Below are positions 5,663 to 5,999 of a DNA stretch of 5,999 nt, one piece after another (the first letter of the stretch is position 1; the number at the start of each line of letters is the position of its first letter). Position numbers and translations under genes: made by a program. The notes under the pieces are model-generated. The model worked only from the letters and a program-made list of their open reading frames with translations. It searched no databases and was not told the origin of the DNA. This stretch comes from Chloroflexota bacterium (lineage in GTDB: Bacteria > Chloroflexota > Dehalococcoidia > Lucifugimonadales > UBA3495): NCBI GenBank assembly GCA_022562335.1, contig JADFPM010000169.1:1-5999 (forward strand), in the 5' to 3' direction.

Positions 5663-5999
5663 GTGAATTTCGGCGTGTTTTCCATGTTCACGACCCGCGA
5701 GGGTTCCACCGAGTACCAGGTGTTTAACGAGTGGTTTGACTTGGCGGGGGTGGTGGAAGATGCGGGATTCGATACCTTTTGGCTGGGGGAGTCCCATTTC
5801 AGGCCCGACCGCGCGGTGCTGTCTTCCCCGTTGATTGGCGCCAGCGCCGTGGCATCCCGCACCAAGCGCATCAAAGTGGGGCTGGCAGTGCAAGTGCTGC
5901 CCTTGGCCAACCCGATACGCGTTGCCGAGGAAGCCGCCATCGTCGACCACATCAGCGGAGGCCGCTTGGTTTTCGGCGTGGGTCGAAGCTCGTTCATCG
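5663..5999 (+). CDS. LLM-class flavin-dependent oxidoreductase, 3'-truncated by the window edge
   Basis: This is a second luciferase-like enzyme in tandem, with 112 residues visible before the window ends. The start is GTG 5663, giving MNFGVFSMFT, with AGGGGG (5651-5656) 6 nt upstream. No better ATG fits the family N-terminus. It shows FWLGESHF (residues 39-46), RTKRIKVGLAVQVLPLANPIR (67-87) and AEEAAIVDHISGGRLVFGVGRSS (88-110). These align position by position with the upstream LLM protein, so the two are paralogues from an older duplication (clearly diverged, with small changes throughout). Both GxG flavin-phosphate segments are present. They probably share one transcript. The substrate is unknown and may differ from that of the neighbour. 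Confidence 0.92.
   Translation, partial: MNFGVFSMFTTREGSTEYQVFNEWFDLAGVVEDAGFDTFWLGESHFRPDRAVLSSPLIGASAVASRTKRIKVGLAVQVLPLANPIRVAEEAAIVDHISGGRLVFGVGRSSFI

Noticed and set aside
4493..5950. A 485-codon open frame on the minus strand across both LLM genes
   Set aside because: It is antisense to two well-supported genes, has no family motif, and is rich in Gly, His and Val as expected from mirrored GC-rich codons.
1..5999. UGA reassigned to Trp or Gly genome-wide
   Set aside because: UGA ends the SDR gene (in tandem) and the rhodanese itself, and coding genes use TGG and GGN normally. Only one meaningful in-frame UGA is seen.

Overview
The window is a GC-rich, gene-dense bacterial segment, by eye roughly 60% GC. 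Most genes have clear Shine-Dalgarno sequences and ATG or GTG starts. The gene mix (several luciferase-like flavin/F420 oxidoreductases, an SDR dehydrogenase, a DinB-fold protein, a ureohydrolase and a DUF1326 remnant) resembles metagenomic Chloroflexota of the SAR202/Dehalococcoidia type, where luciferase-like enzymes are strongly expanded. This placement is inference from gene content only; no rRNA or marker gene is present.

Layout: the 3' part of an SDR dehydrogenase (+, 1-497) ends at a strong intrinsic terminator (531-561). Converging on it is a minus-strand group read from about 2660 down to 596: a DinB-fold protein (2612-2085), a Mer-like LLM oxidoreductase with a single frameshift (2070-1077) and a small rhodanese (970-596). 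A gene-poor stretch (about 2915-3285) follows, holding the decayed start of a DUF1326 gene, dispersed palindromic repeats and a 13-bp tandem duplication. Next is an agmatinase-type ureohydrolase (-, 4278-3286). It diverges from two tandem paralogous LLM flavin oxidoreductases on the plus strand (4514-5596, and 5663 to the window end). The 235-bp divergent intergenic region has good back-to-back promoters with a perfect 9-bp inverted repeat between their -35 boxes.

The main discovery candidate is the rhodanese. Its frame is interrupted by UGA exactly where the catalytic cysteine of the active-site loop belongs. The frame then continues through the rest of the rhodanese domain to a second UGA stop. 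Starting 16 nt after the first UGA is a perfect 8-bp hairpin with a GGC loop, and 23 nt separate the UGA from that loop. This fits bacterial SECIS rules, so the gene is best read as a 124-residue selenocysteine rhodanese rather than a 79-residue truncated protein.

No single pathway ties the window together. The LLM enzymes and the SDR suggest oxidation or reduction of organic substrates. The ureohydrolase suggests use of guanidino compounds as a nitrogen source. The rhodanese suggests persulfide or selenol chemistry. No selenocysteine machinery (selA, selB, selC, selD) lies in the window.
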